Of a DNA stretch of 64,000 nucleotides, positions 1-10,675 are shown piece after piece. The DNA is taken from positions 3,215,500 to 3,279,499 of the forward strand of contig NC_045149.1 of NCBI RefSeq assembly GCF_008831285.2, read 5' to 3'. The stretch comes from Nymphaea colorata. Its lineage: Eukaryota; Streptophyta; Magnoliopsida; Nymphaeales; Nymphaeaceae. The position numbers and the translations under genes were made by a program. Within the stretch, counting starts at the first letter, position 1. Each line of letters begins with the position of its first letter. The notes below the pieces were generated by a model. It made no database searches. It worked only from the letters and a program-made list of their open reading frames with translations, and had not been told where the DNA came from.

Positions 1-141
1 GACCAAAAAAGAGTGTGTCCAATAGTTGCTAGATTGTTAAAATTTTAAAATTCATCGCTAAAAAAGCTTTAAGTCATCACTAAAGTCACTATAAATGTTG
101 CCGCACATAAACCCTAACTAATGCAAATTTAGGGACTGTTT
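1..141. other. AT-rich left flank, possible older DNA-transposon terminus
   Basis: No gene is seen. The stretch has short motifs of the kind atcactaaagtcact and an AT-rich tract (gttaaaattttaaaatt, about 34-52). That tract reappears in inverted orientation just beyond the young LTR element, at about 2686-2705. The pair may be inverted arms of an older element into which the LTR element jumped. No terminal repeat or target duplication could be fixed, so this is inference only. Confidence 0.25.
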
Positions 142-146
142 CGTAT
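142..146. repeat. 5-bp target-site duplication, left copy (CGTAT)
   Basis: CGTAT directly precedes the TGTT start of the first LTR. The same five bases follow the CA end of the last LTR at 2677-2681. Five-base duplications are the usual size for plant LTR retrotransposon integration. The pair proves that all three LTR copies between them sit within one insertion. Confidence 0.93.
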
Positions 147-856
147 TGTTGCCGGTCGACTGTGTCTTGCCCGGCCAAGCCAGTAAAAGGTAATGCTGCT
201 TGGCCAGCTTAGGCATAGTTGGAAGGCATGTGGATCAATCGGTCGCCGAGTCAAGCAGAAAGCAATGCACGTGGAATGTGCAGCGCGGTGGTGCAGCGAC
301 AAGGCGTTTAAATGCATCATGATCAGCAGTCCCTTTGGAAGTGCAAGTCCGTCGTTGGGGAATCCAGTGGGTTCCCCACGCGTAGTGTTTGGATACACAA
401 GGGGGTGCGCGTGGGTTAGGGGCAATTCCCCCAGTGGGCGCATACGCTGCGTTCCACAACCGCGTAGAGTCACGCGGGGGTGAGCAAGTGAATGCTCATC
501 GTCGAGTAGGGCGATGGTCGGCCGCCTTACTTAATGACATATAGTCGTCAACTGGCTTCGGCTGGGGACTTCCTCCCAAGGGAAGTCTACCCCCACCCAG
601 ATTTCGTTTGGATGTAGATAGGCACTTGGAAGAATGGTGAAGTTCTGACAGGGCCTCATGGCCACGGCTTGCCGATGGTCGACAAGGGGATAAAACCTGG
701 GTGATGGTGTGCCGAGTGCTTTGCACTCCTCGTCTAGTCCACAGTCCCGAATAATGATGAATGCTTTCGCTAGCTTAAAAGAGGTGTTAGGCTGGCCGAA
801 GGCTTTTGGGAAACGCCTTCGGCGCCGCGCGGGTCGGAGAAACTCGGCCCGTGACA
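147..856 (+). repeat. 5' LTR (710 bp) of the TRIM-like element
   Basis: It starts TGTTGCCGG and ends CCCGTGACA. Aligned by eye with 1467-2176, it differs at two positions: the T/G in tgtct(t/g)gcccgg near 167, and the T/C in gctt(t/c)cgc near 776. It contains a perfect 9-bp stem hairpin at 795-823. Open reading frames of 70-110 codons on both strands recur in each LTR copy simply because the LTR is repeated. They match no family I know and are not called as genes. Confidence 0.92.
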
Positions 857-1466
857 AGTGGTATCAGAGCAGACGATTTCTCGAAGGGAACTTGAAAGAT
901 GAGAATGCTGCGATGATAACAAACAAGTAGTTCAAAAGAAAAATGTTGGCTTGTTTGGTGCCCTAAGGGTTTGGGCATGTTCGTCGGACACTGGTTCAGG
1001 TGACCGCGTTGGTGTTGGCCAGATGGAAATCACACGTTCCGAAGATGGTGTCTGGGCGTCAGGAGCTGAAGGGCCAAGAGAGCCGCTCGCTGAGACAGAT
1101 AGGGTGAGACCCGACGTGGAAAAGGATTGTCCAGGAGGGCAAGTGCCCTTAGTGTTGACATGTCTCGAGGAAGGAGCATGTGCACGGGTAGGCAACACAG
1201 CTTGGAAATTTGGGACTTAGTGGTCGTCGGATATGTTCCGGACTTTACTAAGAAAAAGTGCAAATAATGAAAGAAAAGTGGGGTGATGCTGAGAGATGGA
1301 CTAGAGGCAAAACACCCGATAAGGCAGCTAGCCACGACGTGACGGGTGCGTCAACCAGACGAACGGATGAAGCCTGAGTTTAAAAGAAATCAAGGGAACG
1401 CTAGCTGAACTTCTATCGCTCGGGGCAAAGTCACTGAGGTCAGTGACGATTTTGGCGGTGGGAGAG
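857..1466 (+). other. Internal non-coding domain with polypurine tract
   Basis: This 610-bp domain lies between the first two LTRs. It starts with the primer-binding site and ends with a purine-rich tract (ggcggtgggagag, 1454-1466) abutting the second LTR, as expected for plus-strand priming. Short frames exist (for example 951-1220 on the plus strand) but none shows gag, protease, integrase or reverse transcriptase motifs. Confidence 0.8.
859..870 (+). promoter_or_regulatory. Primer-binding site for initiator tRNA-Met
   Basis: TGGTATCAGAGC lies two bases after the 5' LTR end. It is the standard plant LTR-retrotransposon primer-binding sequence complementary to the 3' end of initiator methionine tRNA. 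It fixes plus-strand orientation and the true LTR boundary. Only the first bases of this leader (agtg) recur after the second LTR, at 2177-2180. Confidence 0.93.
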
Positions 1467-2176
1467 TGTTGCCGGTCGACTGTGTCTGGCCCGGCCAAGC
1501 CAGTAAAAGGTAATGCTGCTTGGCCAGCTTAGGCATAGTTGGAAGGCATGTGGATCAATCGGTCGCCGAGTCAAGCAGAAAGCAATGCACGTGGAATGTG
1601 CAGCGCGGTGGTGCAGCGACAAGGCGTTTAAATGCATCATGATCAGCAGTCCCTTTGGAAGTGCAAGTCCGTCGTTGGGGAATCCAGTGGGTTCCCCACG
1701 CGTAGTGTTTGGATACACAAGGGGGTGCGCGTGGGTTAGGGGCAATTCCCCCAGTGGGCGCATACGCTGCGTTCCACAACCGCGTAGAGTCACGCGGGGG
1801 TGAGCAAGTGAATGCTCATCGTCGAGTAGGGCGATGGTCGGCCGCCTTACTTAATGACATATAGTCGTCAACTGGCTTCGGCTGGGGACTTCCTCCCAAG
1901 GGAAGTCTACCCCCACCCAGATTTCGTTTGGATGTAGATAGGCACTTGGAAGAATGGTGAAGTTCTGACAGGGCCTCATGGCCACGGCTTGCCGATGGTC
2001 GACAAGGGGATAAAACCTGGGTGATGGTGTGCCGAGTGCTTTGCACTCCTCGTCTAGTCCACAGTCCCGAATAATGATGAATGCTTCCGCTAGCTTAAAA
2101 GAGGTGTTAGGCTGGCCGAAGGCTTTTGGGAAACGCCTTCGGCGCCGCGCGGGTCGGAGAAACTCGGCCCGTGACA
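1467..2176 (+). repeat. Second full LTR (710 bp) of the TRIM-like element
   Basis: It is nearly identical to 147-856, with two visible differences. It is followed by agtg, the first four bases of the internal leader, and not by host DNA. This shows that it was once the 5' LTR of another internal domain in a tandem array, most of which has been lost. Confidence 0.92.
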
Positions 2177-2238
2177 AGTGACCCTAACCCACGCGCACCC
2201 CCTTGTGTATCCAAACACTACGCGTGGGGAACCCACTG
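2177..2238. repeat. Inverted LTR segment at the tandem joint
   Basis: About 58 bases (2182-2239) are the reverse complement of LTR positions 1684-1741. They are joined directly to a third LTR copy in normal orientation. The junction forms a perfect 11-bp inverted repeat with a 5-base loop: 2232-2242 (CCCACTGGGGG) against 2248-2258. Template switching during reverse transcription, or repair at a palindrome, would explain it. Confidence 0.85.
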
Positions 2239-2676
2239 GGGGCAATTCCCCCAGTGGGCGCATACGCTGCGTTCCACAACCGCGTAGAGTCACGCGGGGG
2301 TGAGCAAGTGAATGCTCATCGTCGAGTAGGGCGATGGTCGGCCGCCTTACTTAATGACATATAGTCGTCAACTGGCTTCGGCTGGGGACTTCCTCCCAAG
2401 GGAAGTCTACCCCCACCCAGATTTCGTTTGGATGTAGATAGGCACTTGGAAGAATGGTGAAGTTCTGACAGGGCCTCATGGCCACGGCTTGCCGATGGTC
2501 GACAAGGGGATAAAACCTGGGTGATGGTGTGCCGAGTGCTTTGCACTCCTCGTCTAGTCCACAGTCCCGAATAATGATGAATGCTTCCGCTAGCTTAAAA
2601 GAGGTGTTAGGCTGGCCGAAGGCTTTTGGGAAACGCCTTCGGCGCCGCGCGGGTCGGAGAAACTCGGCCCGTGACA
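2239..2676 (+). repeat. Third, 5'-truncated LTR copy (438 bp)
   Basis: It matches 1739-2176 with a constant 500-base offset and shares the C variant near 2586 with the second LTR. It ends GTGACA and is followed by the right target duplication CGTAT at 2677-2681. Confidence 0.9.
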
Positions 2677-2736
2677 CGTATTGACAAATTTTAAAATTTT
2701 AACCATCGTAAAACATAGGCGCATGGCAGCATTGAG

Positions 2737-2737
<1 letters not shown>

Positions 2738-2787
<50 letters not shown>
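2738..2787. repeat. (TA)n microsatellite
   Basis: About 25 uninterrupted TA dinucleotides lie directly next to the inferred hAT left end. The run probably expanded after the transposon inserted and hides any 8-bp target duplication there. Confidence 0.97.
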
Positions 2788-2788
<1 letters not shown>

Positions 2789-3717
2789 CATCGGGTTGGG
2801 TCGGCCGATAAAATATCAGGCCTCGAGCTTGAGTTTATGCTCGAGACCCGACCCGGCCCGATTATTAACAGGCCGGGCTGGGCAAGCCGGGCGGTCCAAA
2901 TCTAAGCTTATACAGAATGAAACATTAGTCACATACAATACATACGAAGTATACCAAATAAAATTGGTTTATAAGGGATACACGGTCCCAAAAAACACAA
3001 AAGAAAATGAATGGATATGAGGGACCAACATAAGATGGAAAAAAACAACTATTAGAATACTTAAGTTCACCACTTTCAACTTAAGTGTACCATCAAACAC
3101 AAGGTTGTCATGCAATGAGGAAAACGATATGGGGGGCCAACATGCCCTCTAGAATACATGCCAATATAGGGCTCCCAATTACACATCATTTTTGGTGATA
3201 TGATCTTCATTGATACACCAATAAAAAAAAAAAAAGAAGAAACATACAAACTTTTAATCAAGTATGACCTCCGTAATGTAAAAATATTAGACAAACTGGA
3301 ACCTACAAATGATTTTAAGACTAACGATGACATATTAAAAAACTTTTGTTCCTCAGCCATCAACATAATTACATCATAATTTAAACAAACACTTTTAAAC
3401 TTTGACTTTCTCCAAGACTTCTATTATATGACTTCATTTCTTCATTTATCCTATAAAACACTTTCCATAGTTAGTCTACAAAGTAAATAAAAATAACATG
3501 TAACAAATAAACACACAAAATACAAAAGGTTTATCACAATGAAATATGAATCATACACCGAATTATCATTCACCACGAGAAGATTCCTCCCTATATTCAA
3601 AACTACAAAAAACACATCATCACAAACAAATAAACATCTTAAAGGAATGATTAAAATTAGCATTAAACAATAAACATCTTACATTTCACATGAATTGTCT
3701 TCATCACGAATCAAATT

Positions 3718-4626
3718 CTATGTGTAAACTAGTGCTTCAACAGTCTTAAGAGTGGTTGAACATCGATAATCATTAATGATTCTTCTAGTTTTACTGAATA
3801 GGAAACTTAGATGCAATTGTGGATATAAGAATTGCCAATATATCTCGAGCCATTTTGGATAAAACTCTATATTTACTTTCATTTGTCTTCCACCAAGATA
3901 ATATATTAAAGTCTTCATTAAGCTGAGGTCATACTATTGGATCAATTAAATATGTTTTCAGATCTGTGCGAGGTACTTGAGGAGATGCAGAACTCACGTA
4001 ATATGTGAATAAGACATCTCTTGAAAAATCTCTATCTTCTTCAATTTCCACTATGGTGTTGTTTGCAATTTCATTTTCTTCATCGTTTGTATCATACATA
4101 TTTTTTTACTCAGCATACAATTCATGAAGACTGCTCTCTATTTTTTCATATTGTATCATTGCATCAACTTAATTCAAACTCTCAATCATATACTTCAAAT
4201 ATCTCAATTTGGACTTAGGATCTAAGATAAATCCAATTGCAAAGAGGACATTTGTCCAAATTTTCTTGCATTTTGTATGCTAATGACCATATATAATCAT
4301 TGTCTGTCACACGATGTGTACGCAAATGTTCGCCTACCTTTTGTATGTCTTCAAAAACTACATCAGTTGTTAGATGCTTAGTGGCAGAGAAGATATTTGT
4401 AACATTATAGAATAACTCCAAAAACCGACACAAGGAAGTTGCGTAAGACCATTCATCATGAGAAGTAAATTTATATAATTGGTATCTACATAAGTCAAAT
4501 GTTGAAAGATATCTTTGTAGACCAATGCATCTCTCAACATGACATATGTAAAGTTTCATCGAGTTGCAATGTCATAGGTTAATTTCTTTATACCATTCGA
4601 ACCCACTGTTTTTATACAATCTTTAA
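3718..4626 (-). pseudogene. hAT transposase, C-terminal half (broken)
   Basis: Read on the minus strand, this piece starts with a segment like the conserved ATRWNSTY motif in which the Trp codon has become a stop (near 4563). It then has the helical region EWSYATSLCRFLELFYNVT (4215-4559 frame). It ends with the hAT dimerisation region FSKTRRIINDYRCSTTLKTVEAL (inside 3718-3918), which corresponds to the family's usual end with a conserved KTVEALVC-type motif. Frameshifts separate the pieces. hAT transposases cut and paste DNA and make 8-bp duplications. This copy cannot be functional. It continues at 10676 across the Harbinger insertion. Confidence 0.85.
4624..4626. repeat. TAA target-site duplication of the Harbinger element (left copy)
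   Basis: TAA at 4624-4626 matches TAA at 10676-10678. Three-base TAA/TTA duplications are characteristic of PIF/Harbinger. Counting the triplet once restores an uninterrupted hAT reading frame, which confirms both the duplication and the element ends. Confidence 0.9.
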
Positions 4627-5439
4627 AGTAGTGTTTGATGGCCAAGAAATCTGAAATTGAAAATATATTTCTGAAAATATATTTCCTGGAATAAAAGAAT
4701 GAGAAAAATCTTTCTGATTCCTATTTTGATGTGTGTGTGATAACTTAGAATTATGTTTCAAAAAATATATTTTTGTGTTGATGATACAAAAACATATTTC
4801 CAAAAATATATTTCTATGTTTGATAATAAGGAAACATATTTTCAGATTTACATAATCTTTTGATATAGTTTCTTAAACACACAGATAAATAATAAATCAT
4901 CTACCAAAGCACGACCAGTGATAAAATGAACATGAACATTACTAAGCAAGAGCTCAATTATCAAACTCAAATTTACTTACTGAGATTGTCATAATCAAGT
5001 GTCAATTTTCATGTTCAAACTAATAAAATTCAGATCTCAAAACAACATGAAAGAAGGTTTAGCTGGACCTTCCAAAGCAGTAGATACACGTGCAACATGG
5101 CTACTCTCAACCCACTAACAATATGGGCGGCGCCATTCAAAAGCATCAACGTCAAATACATAGCACAGACAAAATATAACTTTCATCATGTCTATCGTTT
5201 TAAACAAAAAAGGTTCTTTCAAAATATGGTGATTGTATTTCTTCATATATGTCCCTTGAACGACACTCGAACATGACATAATACTTATGTCAGGGCTTCA
5301 TCTCCGATTACCTACGAACATAAACATAAAGATCAGCGTGATCAACTCATATTCTACATACAGTAACTAACAAAAGTAAAACATAAACAAAATAAACATA
5401 TGAATAACTAATAATCATCAACACAATTGTTTCCATGTG

Positions 5440-6798
5440 TCATAAGTTCCTACGCACGTACGATTTTGAAAATCCATGAACATTTGAGATGTTATTGAAG
5501 TGCAGGTCATTATTTGATCCTCGATGAATACTTTGTGTCGCACTTTCAAGTTCGGTTACGAACGATGTACTCTCATTTGCATCGCCAGATGCACCTTCAT
5601 CAAGGTCAAACTGTTCCACATTAGGATTATGGTCTATAATGAAATTGTGTAGAACACACGTGGCTAACACAATCCCAACTTGTGTATGATAAGGATATGA
5701 CACTTGTGCTTTTAGTATAGGAAACCGTCCTTTTAACCGACCAAAAACTCATTCAACAATTGTTCTTAACGATGAATGACGATGATTAAACAACTCCTCT
5801 TCAGATGTAACATGTCGTGCCCCCGGTGCATTAAATTCAAAGAGGTGATATCGATGACCTCGATATGGAGTTAGTAAACCACATATGTTTGGGTATCCTC
5901 CATCACCAAGATAGTATTTCCCTAGACAGTAAAGTTATTATGAGTTTGACATTAAATAAATAGTAAGCTAACACCTACACAACAATCTATTACTTGTTTA
6001 TGAAAGAGTAAATTGATTTCCTAACCTGTAGGTATGACGAAAGGGTCGATCTTAGTGTCTAGTGCACTGTATAATACTCTTGAATTTGTGGCACTGCCTT
6101 CCCAACAAGCGGAAACATAATGGAATCACATGTTGAATCCGACTACAGCCAAAACATTTTGTGAAAGAGTTCCCTTTCTATTACGAAACCTCGATTGTTC
6201 TGATGTATGTACCCAAACTGGCATGTGAGTGCCATCTATAGCTCCTAAACAATCCTATGTGTAGTGAAAAATATTAGTTGCACTGCCACAATATAATATG
6301 TGATCATGAATTAGCTTACCTTAAAATATGTATAGAAACGAGGATTGAAGCGAATTTTGGATGGAATGTCATCGTTCGGTCGGCTGATGTATTCTTTACC
6401 CAATTGACATAGAGCTCATAGGATGAGGTTCACGTACTTACTAATTTTTGACCTGAGTGCTGGAACGTGTTTTGGCATGCACGATTGTGCTCATTATGGC
6501 CAACAGTAAGTAGGAAGATAGCAACTTGTTCTTCAATGTTGATTTCACGACCATCTTCTACTAAATTTTTCTCCTTCAAGATATTACATAGTATAATAAA
6601 CGAGTTGCGATCTATGCGCAGTAAGTCCAAGCAATTCCTTGGAAGGCCATCAATGATATTATGAATAAATTGACTACCAGCATTTCTATAAGGGTGAACA
6701 ATTTGCCTAGGTCGATGTAGGAATTTAAAAAATACGATGACCAACACAAACATCATTTTCACTATAACTTGTTCTCTGTCATCATCTGATGTCATCAT
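5440..6798 (-). pseudogene. PIF/Harbinger DDE transposase (degenerate)
   Basis: The N-terminal part (6430-6798) has the family motifs NCLDLLRIDRNSF and INIEEQVAIFLLTVGHN. The catalytic core is spread over 5440-6260. DCLGAIDGTH (first Asp, near 6226-6256), YYLGDGGYPN (second Asp, near 5889-5925) and TIVE followed by VFGRLKGRFPIL (the Glu, near 5723-5763) are all visible. The end has VLATCVLHNFI. Stops occur where the family has sense codons, for example directly after the catalytic Glu and in the segment near 6130. At least one intron-like gap lies near 5920-6030. The product would cut and insert DNA at TAA/TTA. It is dead as it stands. Confidence 0.88.
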
Positions 6799-7033
6799 CT
6801 GATATCATGACTACAGCACTGGGTAGCACATACAAAAAAGTAACATTCGTCATGTATAATCATACCATCTACAAATAAAACATTCTAATATGCAAAGCGA
6901 AAAGGAATTAACAACCATAAAAAGAACATGTATGTATCAAGTATAAAGCAATTTCAATAACATCTTTTCAATTGCATATAAGTTAGAATGAACACAACAA
7001 AGAATTATGAAGTAGGAGAACACGTACTACTTA

Positions 7034-8010
7034 CTATTGATGATTGAGATTACGCAGCAACCAAGGAACACGTTCGGTAGGCCGAAGTTTGAGGAAGATG
7101 GCTGGCTTATTTCCCTGCTCCATTAGCATGAAGGCTGTTAAGTGCATGTCATTATCAATCTCTCCTGAGTCGAGCATTTCATGCAATATGTCCATGTCCA
7201 ATGTTTGTGTTGTTGATGTGTTTACGATTGTTCGAAAACTATCGGCTATGTCATGCAATATCGTCCTCATCGTTCGTACTTAATCTTGCTCTTTTGTTTG
7301 ATGAGTTTGTAGTCCTACTATCAGATGCAACAGGTAGTGAATCTTGTTGAACATGTGCCGGTGATGGTATAGGAGAATCACCGTTCAACATTTGTGTGAA
7401 AGATACATTTTCATCAATATTTATCCCGAAATCAGGCGTATGGATTATAGGGGTCTCTGGTGCTTGATTAGACTCACAGTCTTCAGTAATCATGAATGAA
7501 TTACAATTATTAGCATTACGACCTGTGGCAGTTGACGGACCGTACACTTCATGTAACTAGTCATAGTGTTTCCATTTTTGCCCTCCTTTGAATCTCCCTC
7601 TTAGGGAATTTCTGCGGTTTGAATTTTAGTCACATATGTTCTATATAGTAATTGATATGATTAATTTCATACCCAATGTTCCCCAGCTTACCTGAATGTA
7701 GATGGCCCAAACTTCATTGTCAACTTCTACGCACTTGTTTGTTAGGTCCCAACCAAACCCACTTGTTGCCAAAATTTGCTTGCATATATTATAATATGCT
7801 TTTGTAATCTTCAACTTGTTTTTTATTTTTTCTACTGTGAAACTTGGCACAAACTGTTCTTCGCCTTATAAGCCTTTGTCTTTAGATTGCCGCTTGACTT
7901 CATGCCAGGTAGTCGTAATTGCTGAACTAGAAGATTTATGAGATATTCTAGTTGAGCATCAGTCCATATGAGTATCATTTCTTGAGTTACTTGTTCCTTC
8001 CATAGCTACT
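7034..8010 (-). pseudogene. Harbinger-associated SANT/Myb-like DNA-binding protein (degenerate)
   Basis: Three pieces are readable. The N-terminal piece (7860-8010) carries a short Trp-containing helix, WTDAQLEYLINLLVQQ. The middle piece (7641-7850) has the signature VEKIKNKLKITKAYY then SGFGWDLTNKCVEVDNEVWAIYIQ, cut by frame changes; this is the plant Myb/SANT-like domain. The C-terminal piece (7034-7547) is acidic and Ser/Thr-rich and ends with a helical region. In PIF/Harbinger elements this protein binds the ends and helps bring transposase to the nucleus. It lies upstream of the transposase on the same strand, the usual order. Frameshifts inactivate it. Confidence 0.78.
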
Positions 8011-8059
8011 ACAGTACAAAAAAAATATAACAAGTAATTACAAACCCAAAAATAAAACA

Positions 8060-8245
8060 AAAAAAGAGCATAATAGAGCACAAGGTTTGGCAATATTATT
8101 TTCTTGTTATGGAAGACTGTGAGTATAATAGAAGAGCATAATAGAGCAAAAAAAAAGGAAAGAAGAGAGGCAAAAAAGGGAAAAAGAGCATAATAGAAAA
8201 TAATAGAGCACAAAAAAGAGCATAATAGAGCACAAGGTTACAAGC
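8060..8245. repeat. Degenerate short tandem repeat (agagcataatagagcac)
   Basis: About five imperfect copies of a 16-20 base A/G-rich unit with gagcataatagagca as core lie just upstream of the SANT gene. Frames on both strands here (such as 7959-8213 and 8107-8310) are products of the repeat and are not called as genes. Confidence 0.75.
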
Positions 8246-8249
8246 CACA

Positions 8250-10620
8250 TCCATTTTCCCCCTTTTTGCCTCTCATCTTTCCTTTTCATGCTTCTCCCTG
8301 TGTGAAGCATGGATGCGCCAATATATTGTTATTTCTGGATACAAGTTGTTGGGTGTTAAGGAAATACAAATTTCAGTCTTTCATATTTCCTTTAAATTGA
8401 AATGATGTATGCTTCTTGTTTCTAGTTGGGACACTCTCGATTTTCTTGTTTTCCAAAAAAGTAGTGCAGGGAAAAGAAAGAAAATTGATGAGCCTTCCCA
8501 AAGTTACGAATCATAAATAGCCCACTGAATTTAATAGGTGTAACATGCTCTGCATGGCAGAGGGAAACACATGGTTCTATAATTAAAAGAGCAATAAATA
8601 TATATCACAGCAATGCACATCCCTTTATGATCAAGCACGTTAATGTTGTCAAATTTCAAAGCAATAATTTGTCCTTTCACTTTCATATTGAATCTAGAAT
8701 GCCGTTTTCAGAACAAGTGTGTTTTCTATATGGCATTTTCTGTGGTGCTTACAAATAAGGATGTAATGGATGACCAGACTGCTTTTTGTGTAAGACTCCC
8801 AACTCCAAAATCTAGATCACAGTCACATAGGCAGAAAAAATGTTGACCACAATCAGTATGTGATGTTGATAAATACAGGCCATGGACACAAGGTAACCTG
8901 AAAGAACTACAAGAAATTGAAGGAAATATTACAACCCACCAAATAGTTCAATAATTTGGGTTATGATAAATAAAAAAATATGTTTCACACCTGAAGGTGC
9001 ATTATTGATCAAGCAGGGTGTGAAATATGAGTCTCTATAAAGAGGCACCTGCTTAAATTGGATGTCTGCAATCCTTTAGAACTATGCAGATGTTTGGCAT
9101 CATTAATATGCATAGCAGTCTTTGCAGTCAGCTGTTCATTAGCACATCTATACATTTAATAATTGTAAAAGTAGCAAGTGTTCAACCTAGAGGCCGTTCA
9201 TCTAGGCGATGGACGGCAACCCAGAAGCCATTAACCATCTCCTCAGTCTAGGACTTGATTTGCGTCTCCCTACATGATTGGGCAGTCTCTTAAGGGAGAA
9301 AGAAAGGGAATGGCAAAGTGACAGGATTTCAAGAATCACGTTACTGAAAAGAGGAACAATTTACCAAAAGCAAGAATCCTTCCCATTTAAAGAGCAAAGA
9401 ATAAAGTCTTTCAATTTCAATTGAACAACAACACATCTCAAAAGATCTTTAGGTCCTAATATCATCGTTGTAGATATACATATATCTGGGTTTGCAGGCA
9501 ATACATATCTTATCGGTGGAGAAATATCAAAGAATCGTTCATACAAGTGCACGAATGGGAAACTAAGAAATGTTGAAGTATAGGAAATTAAGAAATGGGG
9601 CATTGCCTTACTGTTGTTTTGCCTTACTGTTGCTCTTGTGACACTGGCTTCAACTGAGAGGAAGAGAAAGTATTTCCAACACCTTCAGGAGCATGAATAG
9701 ACTGTTTTCTCGCTAAAAAAACTTTTTCCTGCAAAGGAGGTGAGAACTGATTTACATACCAAAAGGCAAAGGATGCCCGTCCCTTTCTCTCTTTTTATGC
9801 ATACAAAAGGAAAAGCAGGGATACCAAAATTCAGATGCACATATTCCCACCATGTTTTTCGTCACCACAAGTAAGAAAAGTTCCAAGAAAAAGAAAGAAA
9901 TAGGAAGGCAGACGATTATATCAATATAAAAGAAATAGAATCCAACAATATAATGATTACAAGCAGTAAAGTGCAGCCTACTTTATCAAACATCACAAAC
10001 AAAACGCAAGTTAGTTTCCATAGGAAGTCTCCCAAAGGTCTCAGACATCAGATGCAAAGAAATGAGAGATGCTCTGTTAAGCTATACCTAAAAAAAAAAA
10101 AAGAAGGAAAGAACGTTCGGTTCAGGATTTGAAAAGTCCAATGAGAGACAGCAATACTTCATGGTTCAGTTTTACTTGTCTTTGCCACTTGGGGTTATTG
10201 GAACAGCCAAGACAAGCATGGAGATGGTAATGCAGAATAATGACCAAGGGAGAGTCCAGTAAGAATGTCGAAACCCTCACCTTATTAAGGAGCTTCACGA
10301 GGGAATCCTTCGAGTGGGGTCACGGCAGCAGGAAGAAGCTGCGGCTAAGTGAGGAACTTGAGGCAGCAGAACCTGCGGCTGCGTGAGGACGAAGAGGGCT
10401 GCGGCTGCGAGAGGCGAGTGGCGTGAGGACGAAAAGGGCTGCGGCCGCATGAGGGAAGAGGCAGGGATACGCGACCATGCCCTAACGGTCCAAAAAATAG
10501 TTCCAGAAATATATTTCCACCCCTCCAGGTGGAAATATGTTTTCGAAAACATTTTTCCGGAATCGACCTCAACGGTCGAAAAAATAATTCCGCGTTTGTT
10601 ACGCAGGAATTTTTTTTTTA
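8250..10620. other. Unassigned interior of the Harbinger element
   Basis: No transposase homology is visible. A GC-rich block with two imperfect copies of gaggacgaaragggctgcggc lies at about 10380-10450. On the minus strand it could encode a Ser/Ala-rich, transit-peptide-like stretch. An 80-codon minus-strand frame (9361-9603) is not recognised. The block could be promoter and leader sequence, or captured host DNA. Confidence 0.4.
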
Positions 10621-10675
10621 AATTTGAATAATATTTCCATAGCTACAATGGAATTCCTAGCCATCAAACACTACC

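Larger units (their letters stand above)
147..2676 (+). mobile_element. Non-coding TRIM-like LTR retrotransposon with three LTR copies
   Basis: The order is a full LTR (147-856), a 610-bp internal part (857-1466), a second full LTR (1467-2176), a rearranged joint (2177-2238) and a 5'-truncated third LTR (2239-2676). LTRs begin TGTT and end GACA. A primer-binding site follows the first LTR and a purine-rich tract precedes the second. The whole is bounded by CGTAT duplications. No gag or pol motif is visible in the internal part, so the element would need proteins from another retrotransposon. The LTRs are longer than those of classical TRIMs (usually a few hundred bases or less), so 'small non-autonomous LTR element' is the safest label. 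The strand is set by the primer-binding site. Confidence 0.9.
4627..10675 (-). mobile_element. PIF/Harbinger transposon, complete ends (6,049 bp)
   Basis: The terminal inverted repeats are (A/G)GTAGTGTTTGATGGC at 4627-4642 and its complement ending at 10675. They are flanked by TAA duplications. Inside, on the minus strand, lie the two genes expected for an autonomous member: a SANT/Myb-like DNA-binding protein gene (7034-8010) and a DDE transposase (5440-6798), both broken. About 2.4 kb between the SANT gene and the right end has no recognisable coding sequence. The subterminal regions share AT-rich aaatatatttcc motifs. Inserted into the hAT transposase coding sequence. Confidence 0.93.

Noticed and set aside
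129-2677. Many 60-117 codon frames on both strands, repeated two or three times
   Set aside because: They repeat only because the LTR is repeated, overlap on both strands, and match no protein family known to me.
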